This document shows positions 21,112 to 32,023 of a DNA stretch of 64,000 nucleotides, in pieces. A program made the position numbers and the translations under genes. The notes below the pieces were generated by a model. That model saw only the letters and a program-made list of their open reading frames with translations. It was not told the DNA's origin and searched no databases. This stretch comes from Mesocentrotus franciscanus (taxonomy: Eukaryota > Echinodermata > Echinoidea > Camarodonta > Strongylocentrotidae), in NCBI GenBank assembly GCA_037976565.1, contig CP137684.1:21545814-21609813 (forward strand). The letters run 5' to 3'. Numbering within the stretch: position 1 is the first letter of the stretch; each line of letters starts with the position of its first letter.

Positions 21112-22504
21112 CAGGCGCGGATCAAGGATTCCTTAGGGGGCCCAAATTTGAAGTTATGCGAGCCAAATATTGGTACGTAATGAGCAAAAACGTTTTTTTT
21201 TTTTTTGGGGGGGCAGACAAAACATCCGCATCACCCCACTCTTACATGCAAGCCCCGCTCAACGTTTTCATAGTGATTCGGGGTCAAGGCGGAGCCCCAG
21301 AAGCTCAGGGTTTTAGGCATTAAATTACCGTCAGATAAGCATCCAGGGTCCGCCTTAGGGCCATTGAGTGGGTCCAGGGGGCAGAGCCACCGGAAGTTCA
21401 GGGTTTTTAGGCATTTAATTACGGTCAGATGAGTATAATTTGATACCTTATTTGTGGCACTGGCAGGTCACTCATTGGCGTGGGGTCCAGGGGGCGGAGC
21501 CCCCAGAAGCTCAGGGGGTTTAGGCATTTAATCACGGTCAGATGAGCATATTTTGATACCTCATTATTTTGTGACACTGGCAGGTCACTATTTTTCTTTC
21601 TTTCTCTCTTTCTTTCTATTTCTCTTTAATATACTTTTTCCACAAAAGTGGGGAGGGGTGGAGCTCGAGCCCTCCGAGCCCTGCGTTCCGGGACCCTGAC
21701 ATGTAGGCCTCTAAATAAGTATATTTTTTGCCCGACTGTAAATTTGGGAATTTGTCATTTTCCAACAAACGCATCAAAAGTATAATGTACTAAAAATCTC
21801 GGAAAATTATGTCATTTCAGCAACATTTGTAAATCACCGGTATCGAATTAGAAATAAACCACGTTTAAATTTCATTTGGGGCAGGCCCCAAGCACCCAAG
21901 CCCCGTCAGTATAAGCGCCCCCGATCTACACCTTGTTGGCGGGAAAAATCGCAACTGATCTCCCTACCTTTCTTCTTTCTCTTTTTTTCTTTCCCTTCCC
22001 TTCTTTCTCTCTCTTTTAGGTGCTGGGGAAGGGAGGCAAGGGCCGATTCACACGTTTTTGGCGGGATTAATCGCAACTGATCTCCCTTCTTTTCACCCTT
22101 TTCTTTTCTTCTTACTCTTTTTTGTTCCATTTTAGCTCTCTTTTGTTGGCGGGGCGGGGGGGAGAGGCAAGGTTTTTGGCCCTCGATTCACAACTTGTTG
22201 GCGAAAATTGCAACTGATATCCCCTTCTTTTCCTTTCTTCCTCTTTTTTTCTTTCTCTTTATCTCCTCTTTTCCTTTTTCTTTCCCTTTCCTTCCTTCTC
22301 TCTTATTTTGTTGATGAGGGGTGGGGCAACAGCCCGGGAGGCAAGGCCCTTCGCGCCCCATCTCCTTCTTATTTACACCTTTTCTTTTCTTCTTCCTCTT
22401 CTTTCTTTCCCTTTCTCTCCCTTTTCCTTCTTTTCCTTCTTTCTCTCTCTTTTTTTTCTTTGCTGGGAGGGGACCAAGGCCCCTGCCCCCTGGATCCGCG
22501 CCTC
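21112..22504. mobile_element. 1.4-kb hAT-like non-autonomous element with internal tandem repeats
   Basis: The ends read CAGGCGCGGATC on the left and, in complement, GAGGCGCGGATCCAGGGGG on the right, flanked by an identical 8-mer CTTCCACC (21104-21111 and 22505-22512). The left half holds three copies of a block of about 100 bp (GGAGCCCCAGAAGCTCAGGG, then TTAGGCAT and ACGGTCAGAT) near 21291, 21381 and 21494. The right half holds about four copies of a block starting TTGGCGGGAAAAATCGCAAC followed by a long pyrimidine tract. Frames rich in Lys/Arg on one strand or Phe/Ser/Leu on the other come from these tracts. No transposase is present. Confidence 0.8.
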
Positions 22505-22512
22505 CTTCCACC

Positions 22513-23089
22513 TGTAGGCCTATCATTCCTTGCACACTTCTGTAATAGCATGTACGTACCGTACTCACATTCACATCACATTCAAAAAGAAATAAAAGAA
22601 AACAACAATTGCACGGCTCAAACATGAAACATTGAATGATCTAAATACACGCTATATACAGGTACTACATGCAGTATAGCTAGAGTGCTGCAGTTACTGC
22701 ATAGGTTAAATTGCATTGTGTGAGCGCCGTGACTGGCCTGACACCGCGGGAGTTGCCCGTGCGGAGGCATGTGATATTACCTAAGCTCGCTGAATTTTTC
22801 TTCTCTTCAGTTATATGGTCTCGACATTTACAATCTATTTGCGTTATTATTGTTGTGATTTCAATGTAGTTTTCATAAAAAGACCAATAAAGCAGAAGCT
22901 TGGACTATGATTATGTTGGCATGGTCCACAGAATTTGTACAAATATATTCAAAGTAAAGATTTTACGAGAAAAATCGGACTGTTTGTGCCAATATATTGT
23001 AACCGTCGCACGAATTATCTCGACTGTGTGTGTACGTGTGTGAGCGTAGAACCACGTATTACGTTGACGTCAGTTTGGCTGATGCGTAT
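22513..23089. other. Non-coding, nothing recognised
   Basis: A small CpG-containing patch at about 22725-22770 stands out from AT-rich flanks, but no promoter or exon could be assigned. Confidence 0.35.
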
Positions 23090-23318
23090 ATATAGCAAGA
23101 TGCCTCACACGGGATAGGCCCAACCCATCGCATCATGCATGTGCTACGCTACATGACGTGAGTGGAGTGTCTCTTGATAAAGTATCTCTTTGATTAGACT
23201 GCATATAGCAAGATGCCTAACACGGGATAGGCCCTACCCTTTGCGACGTGCATATTTGCTACAACACATCATGGACTGGACTGTCTCTTGATAGTGTGAT
23301 CTCTTTGATTAGACGTGC
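23090..23318. repeat. Tandem duplication, about 114-bp unit
   Basis: ATATAGCAAGATGCCT followed by CACGGGATAGGCCC and ending TCTCTTTGATTAGAC occurs twice head to tail (23090-23202 and 23203-23318). Divergence between copies is moderate and concentrated in the middle. It leads straight into the GC-rich island at 23319. Confidence 0.75.
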
Positions 23319-23620
23319 AGAGGGCGGGTGCACGCCTCGCCGACTCACTCGCGGGTTCGTCGCCTCCTTGCACGGACGACGCCGGCCGTGCTCGTCCGCC
23401 CGTCCTCCCGGGACCCGAAACCACCTTTTAACGACATGGACGGCGACCACGGGTCGACGTGGCACGCGGCATGCCCGATCCCATCCATTTGGAATTGTGT
23501 CGCCGTTCCCGCGCCACGGCAGAGGCGGGCAGGGTCGAGGAAAGACGGGTTTGATGTCAAAAAATTCACATTGGCAGACCGTTACGCACCCCCCGCGGCG
23601 ATTTTGCGTATTAATATATA
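23319..23620. other. GC-rich island of unknown origin
   Basis: About 300 bp of markedly higher GC and CpG content than any neighbour, starting AGAGGGCGGGTGCACGCC and ending near CCCGCGGCGATTTTGCG. Open frames exist on both strands because stops are rare in GC-rich DNA; none has a convincing start, splice context or recognisable motif. It could be a fragment of rDNA spacer, a CpG-rich promoter, foreign DNA or part of an element whose ends I cannot find. Confidence 0.5.
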
Positions 23621-23690
23621 GAAATGCACCACAAGGTTCACAATTTCTAGTGCACAATACTTGAAAACAAAATCTTACCATGGTAACTAA

Positions 23691-24027
23691 TGGGGCGTTG
23701 CAAGAAAGTTGCAATTGATTGCAAGTTGCGATTGATTGCAATTTGCAAAATTTGCAACTGATATTTGCAATTGATTGCAACTCAACTTTCTTGCAACGCC
23801 CAAATAGTCTCCTAAATTTCCTTGGATTTTGTTAGGATTTAAGTTTTTGACAATTCAATGAAGTTAACTAGATCTAGCTTTTATTCTCCCCCCTCTCTTT
23901 CTCTCTCTTACTAACGGGGCGATGCAAGAAAGTTGAGTTGCGATCAATTGCAAATTTGCAATTAATCGCAAGACTTGCGCTTGATTTTGGAGCTTGCAAT
24001 TGATTGCAACTTTCTTGCAACGCCCCA
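23691..24027. mobile_element. TAA-flanked compound element, uninterrupted copy
   Basis: TGGGGCGTTGCAAGAAAGTT opens the element and its complement closes it, with TAA on both sides (23688-23690 and 24028-24030). Internally there is another closing end at about 23803 and another opening end at about 23915, so the unit is two hairpins (each filled with TTGCAATTGATTGCAA-like phrases) around a 100-bp spacer. The same arrangement recurs at 32024-32596. A 3-bp TAA duplication fits PIF/Harbinger-type insertion. Confidence 0.8.
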
Positions 24028-24479
24028 TAAGTACGATAAATATTCCCAAAGTTAAAAAAAAACAGCAAAACAGGGACACCTGATATTGTATGGCCTGTAG
24101 TAGCATCAGTAGAAGTAGTAGTAGTAGTAGCATCAGTAGTAGCAGTAGTAGAATTTAAACCGCAAACCAAATTAAAATGATCCAACATGTTCATATCTTC
24201 AGAAGAAAGCTCTACAATTAAAATAATTTTTCAAATCCTGTACGATTTCATTTCCTTACAAGTATATTTACTCAGATGTCTCCTCTTAAGCTCTTGGCAA
24301 GAGGCACTATATCTTTGGGGTTGAAAAAATAACTGCCCACAAAAGGTGCCTCTATGTGGAATCAATAATTTATGCTACAAAAGTGTAAATGGCACTGTAT
24401 GCTTATAATCCCATTTTTTGTGTGTGTGGTTTGTTTGAAGTGGTTCACTGCCTCAGAATGCATAAATGAACCATATTTA

Positions 24480-24665
24480 AAACATACATGTATTTTAGGG
24501 TCTCAGGTTTAAGACTGCACATCCACTGTGACTCATTCTAAAGCATATCAAACACAGGTTTTGAGGTCTGAAGTTTAAGACAACACACCCACTGCGACTT
24601 GTTTTAAAGCATATCAAACAAATGTTTTGGGGTCTGAAGTTTAGGACTACACACCTACTAAGATT
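24480..24665. repeat. Tandem repeat, about 66-bp unit, 2.7 copies
   Basis: AAAGCATATCAAACA, GGTCTGAAGTTTA and ACACCCACTGCGACT recur in order about every 66 bp. The first copy is partial. Divergence is modest and there is no coding meaning. Confidence 0.7.
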
Positions 24666-24689
24666 GAATTTAGAGCAATCTGTCCCATC

Positions 24690-25115
24690 AGACTAGAATC
24701 TCGCTTCTGTGCTAGGGGACCGTTTGGATGATCAAGTGCACTGATTTTAATCAAATTTTCAGAGTAACCGCAGAGCCGTATCGAAACGGTTTTATCACTA
24801 TCCATCACAAACAGTCTACAGACACAGCTGCCTACAGCCTGGAGGTTTCAATCAACATTTGCATATGCAGCCACTGATTTAAGGAATAACTTGCCGGAAC
24901 ACCTTAGAAATAAAGAAAAATATGAAAAGTTCAGAAGTAACTTGAAAACATACATCTATTTAGCACTTTGTATTAAAGATCCCACAATTATGAACTCAGT
25001 GCACCATCTCCTCTCCTTCTGTATTCTGTTCTGTAAAGCGCCTAGAGACATGCTATTATGCCTTCGTGTTAAACGCTATATATATACAAAAACGTCCAAT
25101 TGTTATTATTATTAT
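24690..25115 (+). mobile_element. L2/CR1-like LINE 3' end, truncated
   Basis: A frame on the plus strand contains ATDLRNNLPEHLRN followed by RSNLKTYIYL. This corresponds to the conserved last segment of L2/CR1 reverse transcriptases (AAxxLWNSLPxHIR, then F-xxLKTYLF). A 3' UTR follows with GTAAAGCGCCTAGAGACATG, a GCTATATATA motif and a TTATTATTATTATT tail. A frameshift or stop damages the frame upstream of about 24845. Confidence 0.75.
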
Positions 25116-25675
25116 TGTTTTGTGATGAAATTCAAAATTTCAAATTCTACTGTTCTAACGATACTCTAAATGCTTGTGGAAGAAAGCAAGCAGCCCGCAA
25201 AAAGAAATCTTTCATCCTGACCCTACTCTCAGTTTAATTTATGCTACAGTCTCTGTCTAGTTGGTGATATTAAAAATCCATATGTGGTTGTACACCTACC
25301 CCTCGCCCTATCCTTAATTCTTCTCCTCTTTAGATGGTTATAGGCCTCTTCCTTTCAAATATTGTTCCAATTGTACATGTACATGTAATGTATATGAGTT
25401 ACGAGTAGATAAACTTCATTATGGAACTTGTTTGCCTAAACACTACACAGAGATTTCGAGGAAAAGGCAAAACGTCAAATCTTGAAGTGGACAAGACTTT
25501 TAAGATGGACACTGCAGAATGAATGGTACAACCATCTTTCACTCAGTAGGAGCCATTAGATTTTATGGCACGATATTGAGTCACTTAGTAACTTAAACAC
25601 ATAGATGTAGACATTATATTACAGGTACCAGTACTACCAGCATACATACAGTATATCATTACAGTAAAATTTTCT
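25116..25675. other. Non-coding, nothing recognised
   Basis: AT-rich sequence with no exon or repeat signature that I could assign. Confidence 0.35.
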
Positions 25676-26040
25676 TCTACAGTTAAAACTCCTTCAGCAA
25701 CCACCTGTATAGAAAGACATGTCTATAAAGACATGTCTATAAAGACCAATATTTTTAACTTTCCTTGAAATGTTTTTTCATTGAAACATGTACTAAAGGA
25801 ACCCTTACATTATAAAGCATTGCTCCACACTAACTTTTGTTTGGAAGAGGGTCGGATTGAACATTGAAATAATGTATGCATGAGCCCTAATGTCAAAACT
25901 TTTAAATCTTGGGGGTCCGGACTTAGATTTTGGGCGCTCAAGTGTCCCGGGCACCTGTTAGTGTCGAGCCTTGCGTAAAGACCACCTGCCTATAAAGATC
26001 CATTTCCTTATCTCCCTTGAGCTGTCTTATAGTACAGGTC
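25676..26040. mobile_element. TATAAAGACCACC-family element with nested insertion
   Basis: The left part has ACAGTTAAAACTCC and AACCACCTGTATAGAAAGAC; the right part has TAAAGACCACCTGCCTATAA and CTTATAGTACAGG. This matches the 11124-11314 family, though larger. A duplication of ACATGTCTATAAAG occurs at about 25719-25744. It is split by a 158-bp element at 25818. Confidence 0.6.
25818..25975. mobile_element. 158-bp element with GCTCSACACTAAC ends, TAAAG duplication
   Basis: The left end CATTGCTCCACACTAAC and, in complement, the right end CGCAAGGCTCGACACTAAC share a 13-bp core. TAAAG flanks both sides (25813-25817, 25976-25980), and the host sequence ATAAAGACCACC is restored when the element and one copy are removed. 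Confidence 0.65.
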
Positions 26041-26527
26041 TTATAGTACAACTCTCAGATTCGTGAATATTTCATGCTGTGAAGTAATCATAATTGAACC
26101 ACAATTAAACACAATCACTGAATTTGATTTGTGAAAGTTTCTTGCCATGAAAATCGTCTCCATTTCGACTATGCAGTTTAAGTTTCATGTCACAAAAGTT
26201 CTTGTTTTACAGTAAATGGCATTTTGGTTTTCATTTTGGCTCTCATATGTGATCAATGATGACGATATTACCCAGGTAACAGATAAACATACCAACCAAA
26301 CTTCCAAAGCAAAAATTAAGAATCTCCAAAGCCAACATTAGGAATACAATGCATTCCGCATACTTTCTTACAGATGTTTGCAGAAAATGAGAGCAAAATA
26401 GGGTTTATAACATAAGTTTGAAGGTAGAAAAATAGGAATCATTTCTCCCAAAATAGGAATGGTTGGCAACTATGGATAAAGCATATAGTTGGAAATGAGC
26501 TAGAATATAATACTCGTTTAAATTAGG

Positions 26528-26577
26528 CCCTTCTGGCTGTTAGATGACTTTCATCAGCTGGGAGCCAGAAGGGTATT
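26528..26577. repeat. Short hairpin with GCCCTTCTGGCT / AGCCAGAAGGG
   Basis: Two 12-bp inverted arms separated by about 26 bp. The same arms bound the larger element at 38668-39113, so this may be a minimal or collapsed relative. Confidence 0.5.
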
Positions 26578-26880
26578 AGTTCATACATCTTTACATAGAG
26601 GTTAAAGCCCTTCTGCCTCTTCAACGAACAATTTTATAATATATGGACTAGATCCCAATCAATGTACCTGGGTCATAAAGTACAATTAGATTCAGCCCTT
26701 CGTTCGTTATCAGATTGTCTTATTGACAGAGCGAATGAAAAATGGTACTATCCAGTGTGAAACAAACAAGCTTGACCTTTCTCTTAATCATAACTCATCC
26801 CCTTTCAGACTACATAAGTTTATTGTTCCGCTGTACATTATTTTGTTGTCTGAACTTTGTATAACAAAATGCTATAGAAC

Positions 26881-26883
26881 AGT

Positions 26884-26914
<31 letters not shown>

Positions 26915-27000
26915 GGCATTTCTATAGCACCATCTATCTAGAAATAGGCTAGAAACAGGAATAAGTGCATGTCTCTATATGCTTTACAGAACAGAATACA
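26881..27000. repeat. ATA repeat with retroposon-tail-like sequence
   Basis: About ten ATA triplets followed by TTTCTATAGCACCATC, the pattern of a SINE or LINE 3' tail in reverse orientation. The rest of the element is not recognisable. Confidence 0.45.
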
Positions 27001-28440
27001 GGAGTGGAAATGATACACTGGGTTCATAATTGTGAGATCTTACTAAGTGCTAAATAGATAAGTTTTTAAATTACTACTGAACAGTAGGTGCAAAATGACA
27101 AATCCTAATCAACTGTATGACTTACAAACAATTTACAAAGCAAAAAAAATTTTATGATTAAAATGTATGTCTAGATGTACTGCGTGAACTGCTCATGAAA
27201 GGCGTCATATATTCCTTCCCTTTACATATGAAAGGTAATACATTCTGGCTCGAAGCAAACAATGAATCGTAAACCTTAAAAGGATCCGGTAACTTTGTCT
27301 CAGATTCTGAAACAAAATCCTGGATTTAGCTCATGCTGCAATGATAATTATAAACCTTTAGGTCAGTCAGGGACCCCATGACTTTTACAAGCTGATCCCC
27401 TGTCTGATTATCAAGATATTTATGATTGGAAATCGAAATTTTGCGTTTTCGTAATGGTTTTCATAACACTACAGTCTATTGGGGAACACGAATATGGTAA
27501 AACCGGTCACTCAAAGATATTTACTTTTTTGAGGCGCTTCTTGATCATTTTGAAGCGCGAATTTTTTTTGGGGGGCTTCAATATTACACCATATCACAGA
27601 CACTGACAACACGTAGGGCCGTGCATCTCAGATTTAACATTGCCTTTAATAGATCCCCTTATGACAAGATAATCTAAATACACCTGTCTCTCGTGAAATC
27701 TAATTTAGATTGATATGCTTGGAGAAGCAGCCATAAACAATATAACCCCACACCACTTCATTACCCAGAGAAAGCCAGAGAGCGTGAAACTGACATTGCT
27801 TCGTGTATATCACAACTTCCACACATATATGTACCCCTAGAAAAGTAGGGATATGAGAATGATTTCTAAATATAGAGCACCTAATCCATTGGGCTTGATT
27901 AGAATAAATTCCAAATAATTCCAAATAACTTTATTATTAGTAAGCTACTGCACAGAATTGAAAGGCATCCTCCTGAAATGAGACAAGTTATTCCATCATA
28001 TTTTTTAATGCAACGATCTATGACAAGCAATTCCAAATCCCATTTTCCTGATATGAAACCTGATGCTTTCCGGAGACAAGAGAGAGAACATTTTAGGAAC
28101 GCACATTGTCATCATGGCATGAATGCCATGCAAGCATGACAGAGGCAAAGTGATCCGTTAGTGAAGAACAAAAGATAAGATGGGCTGGCACTTTGAGAGC
28201 AAAGAGAAAACAGACTGTTAGATTCCAATGAGTTGATCAAAAACATGAAAGACAGCCACTTTTTTTTTTGAGAAACAAGAAAGAAGAAGTGAATACTCCA
28301 AAATGAGACTCGTCGACTTCACAACTGGAAGACCATGTAAATGTTGCAAGAAAGTGAGTTGCATGAACAAAGAGGTGTGGTCTCACAGGAAATGAGCAGT
28401 TTGTCTTCTCAAATAAAATGTGTCTGCTCCACCACGGCTT
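27001..28440. other. Non-coding, nothing firmly recognised
   Basis: About 1.4 kb without exon signals. CATTCTGGCTCGAAGC at 27242 is one instance of a dispersed phrase. The right part becomes purine-rich and leads into the tandem repeats that follow. Confidence 0.35.
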
Positions 28441-28449
28441 TCCAACTCT

Positions 28450-29250
28450 AAAGATTGCAGAAGGAAATCAAAATGATAGAGAAAGGTGGGATTTCTCTTT
28501 CTAAACAAGAAGGAAAAGGTGTTTCACATAGTCATCATCACGTCTGTCTGGTCCAACCGTTTCGCCAAATTGACAGAATGAGCAAAGAAATAAGAAGGAG
28601 GAAAGATGGGATTCCTCATTGCAAAACGAGAGAAGAAATGCTGCTTTCCAATGAACTGATCACTAAGTACTTTTAGATAATACTCGAGTCTTCTTCAAAA
28701 CCACTCTACATCTCAACAGCTGGACTACGGACTACGATGGATCTAGGAGAGCGCGAGCAAGCGATGATGATGATGAGAGTCGGAGAGCGAAGGAGGCACC
28801 TATCTGCAATGAGATAACTTTCCCTTTTCTCATTCTAGCAGTGACACTATGCTAGGCTCTCAAAACAGACCTGTTTCCATTCTATGATGATAAGAGATAC
28901 CGGTAGTGAGAGAAGGAGGTCACTTCTTTAGAAAGAACTTTCGGCATTGAGATGAGTCTTCTCTCATTCTCGTAACTTTGGCACCGTCTTAGGCCTTCAA
29001 AACAGATCTGTTTTCATTCTGTGCTGTGCGGATAATGAGGATGACCAGAGAGAGAGAGAGAGAGCGAGCAAAGAAGGCCACTGCATCAGAAAGAACAACA
29101 GTGCGTCAAGTCCTTTCCCATTCTAGTAGTAGCACCATGCTAGGCTTTCAAAACAGACCTTGCACGATGATGATTATGACGATGCTGATGAGAGAGAGTG
29201 ACGGAGGCCACTGTATCAGAAAGAACAACAGCAGCGTTTTCAACCTTTAC
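28450..29250. repeat. Degenerate tandem repeat array, about 140-160-bp unit
   Basis: Recurring phrases are GATGATGATGAGAG, GGAGGCCACTG, CAGAAAGAACAACAG, CATTCTAGTAGTAG and CTAGGCTTTCAAAACAGACC, at about 28760-28885, 28905-29020, 29030-29165 and a partial copy at 29170-29240. The region 28450-28680 has a related pair built on AGAAATAAGAAGGAGGAAAG-like phrases. The frames are not conserved between units, so this is not a repetitive protein. Confidence 0.6.
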
Positions 29251-29518
29251 TTAGTCACAGCACCCTTTGAAGACATTACATAATTAGTGTCACCACAATT
29301 TTGCATTACTCTGGCATTCGTCAAGTACACACCTATATGGGGCTCATTTTTTTGCTTTCTAAATGTGGCATGCGAGCACAGCGAATGATCAACAACAACA
29401 AAACCAAAAAAAAAGGACACTTTTACTTGGTATAAATTTTATTTTGTAATCAACACACTAGATAAGATATAAAATAATGTATGCCTCGCAGCCGAATATA
29501 TATGAATACAAACATCAA

Positions 29519-29836
29519 GGGGGTGTTTCACAAAGATCCTAAGTCGAACTTAACTCTAAGTTGGACTTAAAAATTATGGAGAGCCATTTGTAGCCTTAAA
29601 ATAAAATATATTCAATAGCGAAAACTCAAGTATTTTAGACTTTTTATTAATTCCACATCAAGAACATGAAATCTCCTTGATAAATAGAAAATATGAATGA
29701 TTTGAATCAACTTTTTATGCCTTTTAAGATAACTTGTCCAAAATATTTTCATAGATGCTAACGGCTTTCCATAATTGTTAAGTCCAACTTAGAGATAAGT
29801 TCAACTAAGGATCTTTGTGAAACACCCCCCCCCCCC
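29519..29836. mobile_element. GGGGGTGTTTCACAAAG miniature element, copy 1
   Basis: GGGTGTTTCACAAAGATCC at the left and its complement at the right bound 318 bp; AAGTTGGACTTAA near the left pairs with TTAAGTCCAACTT near the right. Long arms with a divergent centre. A second copy is at 38751-39058. Confidence 0.75.
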
Positions 29837-29859
29837 ATATGTTTGGTCATACCGACACT

Positions 29860-30160
29860 GAAATAAGAGGATATTAGGGCAACTAACTCGTTGCCGAGAG
29901 TTATACTGTTTCTAAATGTTGCGAGCAAGGTAAAAAAGGAATTTTGATATAAAAGATATGAGACACATGTCAATATCAAAAAGAAGTTTATTTGAGCAAC
30001 TGGTTGCCTAAATATTCAGACATTTTGCTGCCCGAAATCATCCTGTTTCTAAATGCTGCGAGCGAAACACAAATTGGTAACACTGTGAGCTCCTCTCCAA
30101 TTTGCTCTGTACAGAAAATTCTCAGTTGTTGATGACGTAATAGACTCTTTTCATACTGGG
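29860..30160. repeat. Diverged direct duplication with TGTTTCTAAATGYTGCGAGC
   Basis: Two segments (about 29875-29935 and 29995-30070) share GCAACT, GTTGCC and CTGTTTCTAAATG followed by TGCGAGC. The spacing is about 125 bp. Neither is coding. Confidence 0.5.
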
Positions 30161-30189
30161 GTTGTATAAACACATTTTGTAATAATTAT

Positions 30190-30444
30190 ATTGAGGGGGA
30201 ATGTATGATTGACAATTTTTCTGGAAAACATAAATTTTAGAGTTTTTTTTAGTACAGGGTAAACAGGAGGGGAGCTCGCAGATATGTCACAGAGTTGCCA
30301 ATTTGTGTTGATTGATTGCAACTTCAAGAATTCATAACTTCCTTATTTTTAATCTGAATTTTCTGAAACTTTCACTGACCTGTTCCTCTCATTTTTCTGC
30401 TTCTATTAAAACCAACTAAATATCCAGATAAACTTTCCCTTTAA
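30190..30444. mobile_element. Half of an AGGGGAAGTCC-family element
   Basis: This carries the family landmarks AGTACAGGGTAAACAGGAGG, GAGTTGCCAATTTGTG, CTTTCACTGACCTGTTCCTC and a right end ACTTTCCCTTTAA with TTAA at 30441-30444. Only one arm and part of the centre are present. Confidence 0.65.
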
Positions 30445-31109
30445 CGCTCTTTTGGCTCCGAGGAGTCTGAGCACATAATACCCTCAAGGTACTTGTGACG
30501 GATCTTGGAAGCCCCTTTCCATCTTGGAAACAATCATTTTTGTTAAAAATTTGAAAAGCGCACCCACAGAATTATTGGAATAACACTTGAATCAACAGAG
30601 TTGGCGATGCCCTCGAAACAGAGAATGGCGACAATCTTGAGTGAAGGTTCAACATGCTACTGGCCAGTACGTGTAGGCCATTTTCACAATGTAATTATAA
30701 AATTTAATACATACGTCTTCCTGAAGTGCCTGCTACGAATAATTGTAACGCATAATACTGTGAATGCAAATAGCATGTATTATGTGATGTTGGGTAGGCT
30801 AAGCCATAATATTTGTCCAACCTACAGTACATGTACAGGTACATACATGTAGCAACAATTACTACATACATGTAAATGCATTATGCATTCTGACCATTGA
30901 AAAACAATTATTTGTGACAGGTTGATAACATTTGTATCAATGCACTGCACAAAGATGTATGCATTGAATTTAATTATATTTAGATAATTGCCTATGTACA
31001 TTTTGGAATCATTTTGAAGCCTATCAACTTTTCAAAATGGAGTGTGAAAGTGCAAAACTAGACTATTATTCCCTTGTTAAAAACATTTAGCTCCAGTTAC
31101 TCCTGATAG
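30445..31109. other. Non-coding, nothing recognised
   Basis: AT-rich, with several TACATGTA palindromes near 30825-30875. No exon-like open frame with splice sites. Confidence 0.35.
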
Positions 31110-31218
31110 TGGTTGATTAGTCTGTTAGTACAGACTCTCATTTGATACTTTAACACAATTCCATAATGTCTTGAGCAGAGCCTAGTTCTGTCAGTCTTTG
31201 GCTGTTGCAAGGAGCAGC

Positions 31219-31414
31219 TTAAAGCCTGTCTGCACTAGTTTGGCCAAGAGGGATTAGACCTCCCAGCGTGGTCACTGACAGGTAGTTATCTCATCAACTC
31301 AGCTCTTAATTAACATAAGAAAAAGGGGATCATGGGGGACCAACGGGTACCGCTTAGGCATTGTTTGCTATATAGAGGGCGCAAGTAGCTAGAAGTAGTG
31401 CAGTCCCGCTTTAA
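31219..31414. mobile_element. TTAA-flanked AGCCTGTCTGCACTA element, copy 1
   Basis: Between TTAA at 31219-31222 and TTAA at 31411-31414, the ends AGCCTGTCTGCACTAG and, in complement, AGCGGGACTGCACTACTTC are inverted. The insert is 188 bp and non-coding. The reverse-oriented second copy at 44512-44697 shares GACAGGTAGTTATCTCATCA and the CATTGTTTGCTAT core. Confidence 0.8.
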
Positions 31415-31964
31415 AGGGCCAGTCAGTCCATCCTGATATTAAGTTGGTTTTAATAAAAGCAGATAAATGGGAGAAACAGGTCGGAGAAAGTTTGAGCAAA
31501 TACCAATTAAAAATAAGAAAGTTATGAATTTTTGAAGGTGTGATCAATCAAACATCAATTGGCAACTCTGCGACGTATGATGAGAGGTTTTCTCCCATTT
31601 GCCCTGTACTAAAAATCTTCAAAAAATTATATTTTCCCTTTAGAAACTTTTCAATCGTACATTTACCCTAAATATAATTAAATTGCTAATATATTTTTAA
31701 TCTACCCCTGCATGAAACAAGTCTATTCCCTCATCATAAACTAAGAAAATGAAAGTTTATGAAATTTTCTTCACAGAGAAAATTGGAGAGAAGCTCGAAA
31801 GATACATCACAGTGTTGGAAATGAATGTTTCACTTATAAAATCTGCAAAAATTCATAACTTTCCTATTTTCAATTGGATATTGCTCAAACTTTCACTTAT
31901 TTGTTTCTCTCATTTTCTGCATTTATTAATACCAAGATAATATGCGAGTAGAATTCCCCTTTAA
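31411..31964. mobile_element. TTAA-flanked AGGGGAAGTCC-type element, best full copy
   Basis: TTAA at 31411-31414, shared with the preceding element, and TTAA at 31961-31964 bound 546 bp. The arms carry AGTTTGAGCAAATACCAATT on the left and its relative in complement on the right; TTGGCAACTCTGCGACGTAT and TTTGCCCTGTACTA are internal landmarks. No coding capacity. Confidence 0.85.
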
Positions 31965-32023
31965 CTACAGTATGGAATGCAGTCTGCATAGTCTCTTCGT
32001 TCAGACAAATTCTAACACACTAA

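Larger units (their letters stand above)
31110..32019. repeat. Dispersed repeat opened by two TTAA elements
   Basis: The flanks (GTACAGACTCTC to GGAGCAGC at 31130-31218, and CTACAGTATGGAATGCAGTC onward from 31965) match the continuous repeat at 12835-13020. Everything between the first and third TTAA (31219-31964) is two foreign elements joined end to end. Confidence 0.65.

Noticed and set aside
22188..22627. Overlapping frames up to 145 codons, Lys/Arg-rich or Phe/Ser-rich
   Set aside because: They arise from pyrimidine tracts inside the hAT-like element and are not conserved between its repeat units.
23259..23780. 173-codon minus-strand frame across the GC-rich island
   Set aside because: It runs from a tandem repeat through the island into a transposable element; overlapping frames on both strands reflect GC content rather than selection.
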